Shown here: positions 16,466 through 25,570 of the stretch, one piece after another
Position numbering within the stretch: the first letter of the stretch is position 1
Layout: each line of letters opens with the position of its first letter
Source of the DNA: Sphingomonas brevis
Lineage (GTDB): Bacteria; Pseudomonadota; Alphaproteobacteria; Sphingomonadales; Sphingomonadaceae
Reading direction: 5' to 3'
Assembly: GCF_023516505.1 (NCBI RefSeq)
Contig: NZ_JAMGBB010000001.1
Span: 1,054,001 to 1,118,000 of the forward strand
DNA: 64,000 bases
Notes under the pieces: model-generated
Seen by the model: the letters and a program-made list of their open reading frames with translations, nothing else
Database searches by the model: none
Told to the model about the DNA's origin: nothing
Program-made: the position numbers and the translations under genes

Positions 16466-18817
16466 ATGCCCAGTTTCGCTCGCGAACTTGAAACTACCCT
16501 GCACAACGCCCTCGGCGAGGCATCCAAGCGCCGTCACGAATATGCGACGCTGGAGCATTTGCTGATCGCGCTGGTCGACGACAGTCATGCCAGCCAGGTG
16601 ATGACCGCCTGCGGCGTCAACCGCGACGAACTCAAGGCCACGGTGAAGGGCTATCTCGATAATGAGCTTGGCGCGCTGGTCGCCGACAGCGCCACTGACC
16701 CGACTCCGACCAGCGGCTTCCAAAGGGTTGTCCAACGGGCAATTCTTCACGTTCAGTCGTCAGGGCGGGACGAAGTCACCGGCGCCAACGTGCTGGTAGC
16801 CCTGTTCAGCGAGCGCGAGAGCTATGCCGTTTACTTCCTGCAGCAGCAGGACATGAGCCGCCTCGATGCGGTGACCTATATCAGCCACGGCGTCGGCAAG
16901 GGCGACACGTCGGTCGAACCGGCTCCGCCCCAGGGAACCGAGGAAAAGACCGAAGGCAAGAGCGGCGACAAGAAGGAAAGCGCGCTCCAGCAGTTCACCG
17001 TCAACCTCAACGACAAGGCCAGGGCGGGCAAGGTCGACCCGCTGATAGGCCGGATGCCGGAGGTCGACCGCACGGTGCAGATCCTCTGCCGCCGGTCGAA
17101 GAACAACCCGCTTTATGTCGGCGACCCCGGTGTCGGCAAAACCGCCATTGCCGAGGGCCTCGCCCGCAAGATCGTCGAAGGCGAGGTTCCCGATGTGCTG
17201 AAGGAAGCAGTGATCTATGCGCTCGACATGGGCGCGCTGCTGGCCGGCACCCGTTACCGCGGCGATTTCGAGGAACGGCTGAAATCCGTCGTCTCGGAAC
17301 TCGAAAAGATGGAACATGCGGTTCTGTTCATCGACGAGATCCACACGGTGATCGGCGCCGGCGCTACATCGGGCGGGGCGATGGATGCGTCGAACCTGCT
17401 GAAGCCCGCTTTGTCATCGGGCACGATCCGCTGCATCGGATCGACCACCTACAAGGAATTCCGCAACCATTTTGAGAAGGATCGCGCTCTCCTGCGCCGG
17501 TTCCAGAAGATCGACGTCAACGAGCCGACGGTCGAGGACACGATCAAGATCATTGCCGGCCTGCGCTCCTCGTTCGAGCAGCACCATGGCGTCCGCTACA
17601 CACCCGACGCAATCAAGTCGGCGGTCGAGCTTTCGGCACGTTACATCCACGATCGAAAGCTGCCTGACAAGGCGATCGACGTGATCGACGAGGTCGGCGC
17701 GATGCAGATGCTGGTCCCGCCCAGCCGCCGCAAGAAGACCATCACCGTGAAGGAAATCGAGCAGGTGGTGGCGACGATGGCGCGGATTCCGCCGAAGTCG
17801 GTCTCGACCGATGACAAGCGGGTGCTCGAAACACTCGAAGCCGATTTGAAGCGCGTCGTGTTCGGGCAGGATATCGCGATTGAAAAGCTTGCATCGGCGA
17901 TCAAGCTAAGCCGCGCCGGCCTTCGCGATCCCGACAAGCCGATCGGCAATTATCTGTTCAGCGGACCGACCGGCGTCGGGAAGACCGAGGTCGCGCGCCA
18001 GCTTGCCTCGATCATGGGCATCCCGCTGCAGCGGTTCGACATGTCGGAATATATGGAACGCCATTCGGTCAGCCGCCTGATCGGTGCGCCGCCGGGCTAT
18101 GTCGGTTATGACCAGGGCGGCCTGTTGACCGACGCCGTCGACCAGCATCCGCATTCAGTGCTGCTGCTCGACGAAATCGAAAAGGCCCACCCTGACCTGT
18201 TCAACATCCTTCTTCAGGTGATGGACAACGGCAAGCTGACCGATCACCACGGCAAGACGGTCGACTTCCGTAACACCATCCTCATCATGACGACCAATGC
18301 CGGCGCCGCCGACATGGCGCGAGAGAGCATCGGTTTCGGCGCGATGAGCCGGGAGGATGCCCAGGAGGACGCGGTCAAGAAGATGTTCACCCCGGAATTC
18401 CGCAACCGGTTGGATGCAGTTGTGCCCTTCGCCTACCTGCCGCCGGCGGTAGTCGCCCGGGTCGTCGACAAGTTCATCCTCCAGCTGGAGCTGCAGCTGG
18501 CCGATCGCAACGTCCACATCGAGCTGGATGACGAAGCGCGCGAATGGCTGACCACGCGCGGTTACGACAAGCTCTACGGCGCGCGGCCCATGCAGCGGCT
18601 GGTGCAGGAGAAGATCAAGCAACCGCTGGCCGAAGAATTGCTGTTCGGCAAGCTGGTCGACGGAGGCGAGGTGAAAGTGCGCATCAAGGACGGCGCGCTG
18701 GCGTTCGAAATCGTCCCCGCCCCGCCCAAGCCGGCCAAGGGCAAGCCTCCCGCGCCGCCCAAGGCAAAGGCAAAGGGGAAGCGCCAGGCCGGCGGGAAGG
18801 CGACAGCGGCGGAGTAG
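16466..18817 (+). CDS. clpA: ATP-dependent Clp protease ATP-binding subunit ClpA
   Basis: 783 residues. The N-domain (~1-145) with FARELETTLHNAL binds adaptors. The first AAA+ ring has Walker A GDPGVGKT near residue 220 and LFIDEIHT; the second has GPTGVGKT near residue 500 and LLLDEIEK. The IGF of SIGFGAMS takes the place of the ClpP-docking IGL loop, followed by FTPEFRNRLD. ClpA unfolds substrates and feeds them to ClpP. The C-terminus carries an extra Lys/Pro/Ala-rich tail (~40 residues). The ribosome site is AAGGAG. clpS, often just upstream, is absent; the DUF1192 gene is there instead. Confidence 0.96.
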   Translation: MPSFARELETTLHNALGEASKRRHEYATLEHLLIALVDDSHASQVMTACGVNRDELKATVKGYLDNELGALVADSATDPTPTSGFQRVVQRAILHVQSSGRDEVTGANVLVALFSERESYAVYFLQQQDMSRLDAVTYISHGVGKGDTSVEPAPPQGTEEKTEGKSGDKKESALQQFTVNLNDKARAGKVDPLIGRMPEVDRTVQILCRRSKNNPLYVGDPGVGKTAIAEGLARKIVEGEVPDVLKEAVIYALDMGALLAGTRYRGDFEERLKSVVSELEKMEHAVLFIDEIHTVIGAGATSGGAMDASNLLKPALSSGTIRCIGSTTYKEFRNHFEKDRALLRRFQKIDVNEPTVEDTIKIIAGLRSSFEQHHGVRYTPDAIKSAVELSARYIHDRKLPDKAIDVIDEVGAMQMLVPPSRRKKTITVKEIEQVVATMARIPPKSVSTDDKRVLETLEADLKRVVFGQDIAIEKLASAIKLSRAGLRDPDKPIGNYLFSGPTGVGKTEVARQLASIMGIPLQRFDMSEYMERHSVSRLIGAPPGYVGYDQGGLLTDAVDQHPHSVLLLDEIEKAHPDLFNILLQVMDNGKLTDHHGKTVDFRNTILIMTTNAGAADMARESIGFGAMSREDAQEDAVKKMFTPEFRNRLDAVVPFAYLPPAVVARVVDKFILQLELQLADRNVHIELDDEAREWLTTRGYDKLYGARPMQRLVQEKIKQPLAEELLFGKLVDGGEVKVRIKDGALAFEIVPAPPKPAKGKPPAPPKAKAKGKRQAGGKATAAE

Positions 18818-18928
18818 CAAAGGCGCCAAGGAGTTGCGTCTCCACGGCCGCTCTCCGTTTAACTTGTGCAATCCCTGTTCGACGAATTTTGTCTGGATAT
18901 TCCCGACAGGGCGCTGTGCATTGTACCG

Positions 18929-19534
18929 ATGATCGCCGCCGCATTCGCATTGATGGTCTCAGCCTTTGAGCTTCCAGCCAGCTATCGTGAATGCAGGCTG
19001 AAACAGCTGACCGAATGCAAGACCACCAGCTATCTGGTGATGAACGCCGGCTTTCAGAGTGCCGTAAAATCCTTTGCCGGCAGCGTGCCCACCAAATTCG
19101 TCCGCGGCGTCAAGACTCCATTGTGGGAAGAGATCATCGAAGTCCTGCATGGGCCGCCGGATCCGCCAATCCGCTTTTCCGACGGAAGCTATCTCTTCAC
19201 CGCCTGCCAGGCTCATTACTGCCCGAACAAGGGAGCAGTCATCCTGTCACCAAGAGGAGAAATCGTCGCGGCAGCTATGTTTACAAGTGAGGGCGCCGAT
19301 CCATGGAATCCAGACTTGCCATCCCGGCTTGCGCTCGACATCTTCGTCAGCACCTCTCCTGCGAGAATATTGCGAGAAAGGCCAATGGACGAATGGATTG
19401 CCCAGTCAGAGGCAAATTGGCGCTCCGTACTGGCCGACGAGCATTCGCCGATAGAGGGCAGCAATGTTCGCATTTGGCTAGTGCAGCCGAAAACGCGAAG
19501 CATGCACTTGCTCGCCAAACGGTCCTGGAGATAG
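18929..19534 (+). CDS. Ivy-like exported lysozyme-inhibitor-family protein
   Basis: 201 residues from the chosen ATG, which begins a short signal peptide (MIAAAFALMVSAF). The central part resembles the Ivy family of periplasmic C-type lysozyme inhibitors: a segment SAVKSFAGSVPTKFVRGVKTP like the family's LP.WV..GV.TP, and the loop TACQAHYC, with C93, H96 and C98 matching the CKPHDC inhibitory loop of E. coli Ivy. A strand ILSPRGEIVAAAMF follows. The remaining ~80 residues are longer than in Ivy and unassigned. It would protect peptidoglycan in the periplasm. An upstream GTG (18866) is possible but spoils the signal peptide. A lysozyme-like remnant lies next to it. Confidence 0.6.
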   Translation: MIAAAFALMVSAFELPASYRECRLKQLTECKTTSYLVMNAGFQSAVKSFAGSVPTKFVRGVKTPLWEEIIEVLHGPPDPPIRFSDGSYLFTACQAHYCPNKGAVILSPRGEIVAAAMFTSEGADPWNPDLPSRLALDIFVSTSPARILRERPMDEWIAQSEANWRSVLADEHSPIEGSNVRIWLVQPKTRSMHLLAKRSWR

Positions 19535-19548
19535 CCAGCTGAAGACAG

Positions 19549-19752
19549 TCATTTCTTTGGCGGCTTTCTGGGCAATGCTCGCAGAGCCTTTTGAAAGGCC
19601 TCGACACGGTCGGGAGTCTGATCGAACCAACGGCTATTCGCCGCCGCGCGAGCGGCACCCTCATAATCGCCCTTCAGGATTAGCGCCCAAGTTTCCTTGT
19701 GTTCGGAAAACCAGCGGATTGCTGCTGTCGCTTGGCGGATGGCTTGGCGGGC
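19549..19752 (-). pseudogene. Remnant of a T4-type lysozyme C-terminus
   Basis: The last 67 residues of this frame resemble the end of phage-T4-type lysozymes: TWALILKGDYEGAARAAANS, then RWFDQTPDRVEAFQKAL, comparable with the T4 block of the form EAAxxLAxSRWYxQTPxRA. The catalytic Glu/Asp/Thr half is missing. Upstream on the minus strand the frame turns into non-lysozyme sequence and then meets the M28 peptidase gene, so there is no room for the rest. It is read as a decayed or truncated gene. The alternative is a small unrelated helical protein with a start near 19863. Confidence 0.45.
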
Positions 19753-19887
19753 GTTTGGTCTACAGCTTCGGGGCCGGAGTTTCGAAACAAAATCCCTGAG
19801 AAACGCGTCCGGCTCCCTGTTCCTTGACGTCGGCGTGAGGCGGTTCCAAACAACCGCCGTCAAACCCCCCGTCAGGAGTTACCCGCC

Positions 19888-21588
<1,701 letters not shown>

Positions 21589-21612
21589 TCGCCGCCAAAC
21601 TGTAAGACAGGC

Positions 21613-21645
21613 GTGCTCATCCTCACGGATGGGCACGTTTGTTCT
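21613..21645 (+). terminator. Intrinsic terminator of the M28 peptidase gene
   Basis: A ten-base stem with one G-T pair (GTGCTCATCC at 21613-21622, GGATGGGCAC at 21627-21636) and a TCAC loop is followed by GTTTGTTCT. Confidence 0.82.
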
Positions 21646-21693
21646 CATTATGTTCCAGTTATGCTAGGGGCTGAGTCGGAAGGGAGAACCCAA

Positions 21694-22320
21694 ATGGCCG
21701 ACATTATTTTCTACCATAATCCGATGAGCCGCGGACAGATCATCCGCTGGATGCTGGAGGAGGTAGGCGCTCCCTACGACACTGAGATTCTCGACTATGC
21801 CTCGACCATGAAGGGCGAAGATTATCGCGCGATCAATCCGATGCAGAAGGTCCCTGCGATCGTCCATAATGGCCGCGTCGTGACCGAATGCGCCGCGATT
21901 TGCGCCTATCTGGCGGACGTTTTCCCTGAAGCCGGGCTCGGCCCGCGCGAGGAAGAGAAGGCCGACTATTATCGCTGGCTGTTCTTTGCCGCAGGCCCGC
22001 TGGAACAGGCAGTGACCAATAATTTCGCGGGTTTTACCGCCAAGGACGAGCAACAGCGGATGTTCGGCTATGGCAATTACGACCTGGCCGTGAACACGCT
22101 CGCCAACCACCTGGCCGGCCGCGACTTCGTCTGCGGCGCGCGATTCAATGCCGCCGACGTCTATGTCGGCAGCGCAGTGCTGTGGGGCACCCAGTTCGGA
22201 ACCTTGCCCAAGCTCGATCCTTTCATCGCCTATGGCGAGCGGCTGGCCGAGCGTGAGGCGTATAGGCGCGGCAAGGGTGAGGACATGCAGTTGATCGCGG
22301 AGATGCAGGCCGCGGGATAA
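21694..22320 (+). CDS. Glutathione S-transferase family protein
   Basis: 208 residues. The start at 21694 follows AAGGGAGAA and gives the thioredoxin-fold opening MADIIFYHNPMSRGQ, with S12 in the position of the GSH-activating residue of beta/theta-type GSTs. The glutathione-binding block reads QKVPAIVHNGRVVTECAAICAYLAD. The C-terminal helical domain contains RFNAADVYVGSAVLWG, the N-cap motif. It is different in sequence from the GST at 14496. It lies 15 bases before a dienelactone hydrolase gene, so the two may detoxify or degrade the same class of compounds. Confidence 0.92.
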   Translation: MADIIFYHNPMSRGQIIRWMLEEVGAPYDTEILDYASTMKGEDYRAINPMQKVPAIVHNGRVVTECAAICAYLADVFPEAGLGPREEEKADYYRWLFFAAGPLEQAVTNNFAGFTAKDEQQRMFGYGNYDLAVNTLANHLAGRDFVCGARFNAADVYVGSAVLWGTQFGTLPKLDPFIAYGERLAEREAYRRGKGEDMQLIAEMQAAG

Positions 22321-22335
22321 GAGGGGATAAGATCG

Positions 22336-23196
22336 ATGGACGCGGAACGGCTTCAACAAGCAATCGACCTATACGACCGCTTCACCCATGACGGCATGGA
22401 TCGCCGTGATTTCTTCGGGCGGATGTCCCTGATCGCGGGCAGCGCCGCTGCCGCCACCAGCCTGATCGCCGCGATCGCCGCCTCGCCTGCCGCAGCTGCC
22501 ATCGTCCCGGCCGACGACAAGCGCCTGACCACCCGCACTCAGGACCTGGCCGGTGGATACAAGGCCTATGTCGCCGAGCCGCGCAGCCGGTCGCTGAAGC
22601 CCACGGTCCTGGTGATCCACGAGAATCGCGGGCTCACCGACCATATCCGCGATGTCACCCGCCGCATCGCGCTCGAAGGCTTCCGCACGGTTGCGCCCGA
22701 CTTTCTCTCGCTCTCAGGCGGCACTCCGGCCAATGAAGACGCCGCTCGCGATGCAGTCGGCAAGCTCGACCTTTCCAAATCGACATCCGACGCGGTGGCG
22801 ATGGTCGAGCAGCTGGCCAAATCCAGCCGCGGCGGCAAGGTCGGCGTGGTCGGTTTCTGCTGGGGCGGCGCCTTCGTCGACCGGTTGGCGGTCGCGGCCG
22901 GCGACAAGCTCGCCGCCGGCGTGTCTTACTATGGCCCGGCCCCCAATCCGTCCGAAGCGGCCAAAGTCCAGGCGCCGTTATTGCTTCACCATGCCGGGCT
23001 CGATAGCCGCGTCGCGCAGACCCTGTTCCCGTTCGTCACCGCGCTCCGCGAAGCGAAGAAGAGTGTCACCTTCCAGGTCTATGACGGCGCAAATCACGCG
23101 TTCAACAACGACACGTCGGCGGAACGCTATAACAAGGAAGCGGCCGACCTCGCCTGGGGGCGGACAATCCGCTTCTTTCACAAATATCTCGGCTGA
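22336..23196 (+). CDS. Exported dienelactone hydrolase family protein
   Basis: 286 residues. A twin-arginine-like signal (MDRRDFFGRMSLIAGSAAAA) with long hydrophobic region suggests export of the folded protein. The alpha/beta hydrolase core shows the cysteine nucleophile C175 in GFCWGG, D223 in AGLDSR and H254 in GANHAF, the classic Cys-Asp-His triad of dienelactone hydrolases. The motif VIHENRGLTDHIRD is the family's oxyanion region. The natural substrate is unknown; many exported members have broad esterase activity. It follows the GST gene by 15 bases. Confidence 0.92.
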   Translation: MDAERLQQAIDLYDRFTHDGMDRRDFFGRMSLIAGSAAAATSLIAAIAASPAAAAIVPADDKRLTTRTQDLAGGYKAYVAEPRSRSLKPTVLVIHENRGLTDHIRDVTRRIALEGFRTVAPDFLSLSGGTPANEDAARDAVGKLDLSKSTSDAVAMVEQLAKSSRGGKVGVVGFCWGGAFVDRLAVAAGDKLAAGVSYYGPAPNPSEAAKVQAPLLLHHAGLDSRVAQTLFPFVTALREAKKSVTFQVYDGANHAFNNDTSAERYNKEAADLAWGRTIRFFHKYLG

Positions 23197-23251
23197 CACT
23201 TTCGCACTCGATTGATGTATCTAGGAGCCAGCAACTTGCACTGGCTGCCGC

Positions 23252-24101
23252 ATGTCCGATGAGAACCCAGCTTGGAATTGCCCTGACTGCGGCAAGGCCC
23301 GCCAAGCCAATTTTTGCGCCGACTGCGGCGAGGAGCCGCTTCGTTCCGGCCATTTTGACGCTTCGCGACTTGGTCACCAAGCTCGGCCAGTCCATTAGCA
23401 GCATCGACGGAAAAACGGTCAGAAGCTTCAAGGCGCTACTTGCCGCACCGGGCACGCTGGCGGTTGCATATGTCCGCGGCCAGCGCCGCGTCTACCTAAG
23501 TCCACTCAAGGTGTTTTTCATCGCTAACGCATTATTCTTCGCCGCACAGTCGGCGACCCACACAAACATCCTCTCGTCGTCGCTGGAATCTCATCTGAAC
23601 CAGCAGGATTGGAAATCGGTCGCCAGGCCGATGGTCGCCAGGCACCTTGAAGCCGAACAGCTGACGCTCGCCGAATATGCGCCGGTGTTCGACACGGCTG
23701 TTGTCTTTTACGCCAAGACCCTGATCATTCTGATGACGCTGTGCTTCGCGCCGTTCCTTGCAGTAGCATTCCTCAGTGAGCGCCGCCCAATCGGCGTGCA
23801 CATCGTCTTTTCGCTCCACCTCTATGCCTTCGTGCTGCTGCTGTTTTGCGTGTCACTCGGGCTAACCGAACTCGATCTCATCCTCGGGGGAAAGGGCTTG
23901 GCATCTTCGCGGGTGGATCTGGTCCTTTCGCTGTTCAACCTCGGCGCATGCGCCACCTATCTCTATATGGCGATCGGCACCGCATATGGCGCACGTGGAG
24001 TATCGAGGATTGTCAAAGCGGCGGCCTTGGCCTGCGTCGTAGCGGCGATCGTCATCGGCTACCGGTTCCTGATCTTCCTGATCACCCTGTGGGGAAGCTA
24101 G
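23252..24101 (+). pseudogene. DUF3667 membrane protein, split by a one-base frameshift
   Basis: DUF3667 proteins have an N-terminal zinc ribbon followed by a membrane domain. The ribbon is read from the ATG at 23252, with C10, C13, C22 and C25 (NCPDCGKA, FCADCGEEP), to residue 35. The membrane part (TLRDLVTKLG..., then DGKTVRSFKALLAAPG and about five helices) is read in the next frame to the stop at 24101. They join if one base is removed in 23353-23357, giving GHFTLRDL, which matches the family. Either this is a real mutation or a sequence error. Function of the family is unknown. It ends 9 bases before a bidirectional terminator. Confidence 0.8.
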
Positions 24102-24109
24102 GCATGAAA

Positions 24110-24137
24110 AAGCCCGGCGGATCGCTCCACCGGGCTT
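24110..24137. terminator. Bidirectional intrinsic terminator
   Basis: AAGCCCGGCGG pairs with CCACCGGGCTT (one mismatch) around ATCGCT. On the minus strand a TTTTT run follows, serving the BI-1 gene; on the plus strand it ends the DUF3667 gene. Confidence 0.8.
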
Positions 24138-24162
24138 CCCGTTTGCCTATTCTCGCTTCGCT

Positions 24163-24912
24163 TTAGCGGCGGTCGCCCATAAAGCTCAGCAGGAACTGGA
24201 ACATGTTGATGAAGTCGAGGTAGAGGCTCAGCGCCCCCATGATCGCCGTCTTGCCCATCATGTCCGTGCCGGCGACGTAAGCGTACATCGACTTGATCCG
24301 CTGCGTGTCATAGGCGGTGAGGCCCGCGAACAGCAGCACGCCGATCGCATTGATTGCCAGCGCCATGGTGCTCGATCGCAGGAAGATGTTGAGCAGCATC
24401 GCCACCAGCAGGCCGACCAGGCCCATGATCAGGAAGGTGCCGAATCCCGACAAATCCTTCTTGGTTGTGTAGCCGTACAGGCTGAGGCCGAGGAACGCCG
24501 CGGTGACCGCGAAGAAGGTCTGAGCGATCGACACGCCGGTGTAGACGATGAAAATCGTCGACATGGAAAGGCCCATCACTGCCGCAAACGACCAGAACAG
24601 CAGCTGCAATGTCGAAGTCTGCATCCGGTTGACGCCAAAACTCATCGCAAACACGAACGCCAGCGGGCTCAGTGTGATGATCCAGCCGAGACCGCTCATC
24701 CCGGTACCGCTGGCATTGATCAGCACGTCGCGAGCATAGGGCGCGAACAGCAGGGCAATGATGCCCGTCAGCGCCACGCCCGACGCCATGTAGTTGTAAA
24801 CCTTGAGCATGTAGGACCGAAGGCCCGCATCGCGTGCGGCGCGCGGGACGCCGACCGACACAGCGGGGTCATAGCCGCCTGTCGTCGTGCGCGGGTCAAA
24901 TTGGTTCTGCAT
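24163..24912 (-). CDS. Bax-inhibitor-1 (BI-1/YccA) family membrane protein
   Basis: 249 residues with seven predicted membrane helices. The start at 24912 is set by AAGGAG five bases before the ATG. A soluble N-terminus (FDPRTTTGGYDPAVSVGV) leads to the helices, and family signatures are clear: LTAYDTQRIKSMY and the last helix LYLDFINMFQFLLSFMG. Bacterial members form a pH-sensitive calcium channel or bind FtsH in membrane quality control; which applies here is unknown. It is monocistronic, divergent from thpR, and ends at the terminator shared with DUF3667. Confidence 0.94.
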   Translation of the reverse strand: MQNQFDPRTTTGGYDPAVSVGVPRAARDAGLRSYMLKVYNYMASGVALTGIIALLFAPYARDVLINASGTGMSGLGWIITLSPLAFVFAMSFGVNRMQTSTLQLLFWSFAAVMGLSMSTIFIVYTGVSIAQTFFAVTAAFLGLSLYGYTTKKDLSGFGTFLIMGLVGLLVAMLLNIFLRSSTMALAINAIGVLLFAGLTAYDTQRIKSMYAYVAGTDMMGKTAIMGALSLYLDFINMFQFLLSFMGDRR

Positions 24913-25027
24913 TTTCACTCCTTCGTGAAGGCAAAAGGCCCTCACAAGGCCAATATATCGTAGTTGTTCGCTTCCTGTTCAAGCGAAATGGGGTGCCGGG
25001 AATAAGTCATTCGACTAACGGCAATGC

Positions 25028-25570
25028 ATGCACCGCCTGTTTGTCGCACTCCGGCCACCTCTGGAAATTCGACGCCATTGCCTGGCTGCCATGGCCGGCG
25101 GGCCGCCCGGCTGGGCCTGGCAGGACGATGCGCAGCTCCACGTCACGCTCCGCTTCATTGGCGAGGTCGAACGGCCGGTGGCGGAGGATATCGCCAGCGC
25201 GCTTAACTCCGTACGCGCGCCTGCAGCAAAGATTGGCCTCCACGGCGTCGGCTTCTTCGACCAGGGGCGTCAGGGCGTGTTGTTCGCCCGAACCATCCCG
25301 CGCGATCTGCTCGAGGCGCTGCACAAGAAGGTCGATCGAGCGCTGACCGGTGTCGGCCTGCCGCCGGAGCGCCGGGCTTTCCTGCCCCACATCACCCTTG
25401 CCCGCCGCCGCAAGACCGGAGCGGACCCGGCCGGCTGGCTGAAGGCGCACTCCGCCCTCTCCGCCCCCGCCGAGCCGGTCGGCGAATTCATCCTTTACGA
25501 AAGCCACCTCGGCCGCGACGGACCTCATTACGAGCCCATCGCGGCCTATCCGTTGGCAGGCCTGCGCTAG
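25028..25570 (+). CDS. thpR: RNA 2',3'-cyclic phosphodiesterase
   Basis: 180 residues of the 2H phosphoesterase superfamily. The two catalytic H-x-T motifs are LHVTLRFIG and FLPHITLARR, in their usual spacing. The opening MHRLFVALRPP is standard. The enzyme opens 2',3'-cyclic phosphates at RNA ends and was formerly called 2'-5' RNA ligase. There are two ATGs (25024 and 25028, different frames); only the second gives the family protein. It ends at the base just before the converging M13 peptidase gene. Confidence 0.93.
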   Translation: MHRLFVALRPPLEIRRHCLAAMAGGPPGWAWQDDAQLHVTLRFIGEVERPVAEDIASALNSVRAPAAKIGLHGVGFFDQGRQGVLFARTIPRDLLEALHKKVDRALTGVGLPPERRAFLPHITLARRRKTGADPAGWLKAHSALSAPAEPVGEFILYESHLGRDGPHYEPIAAYPLAGLR

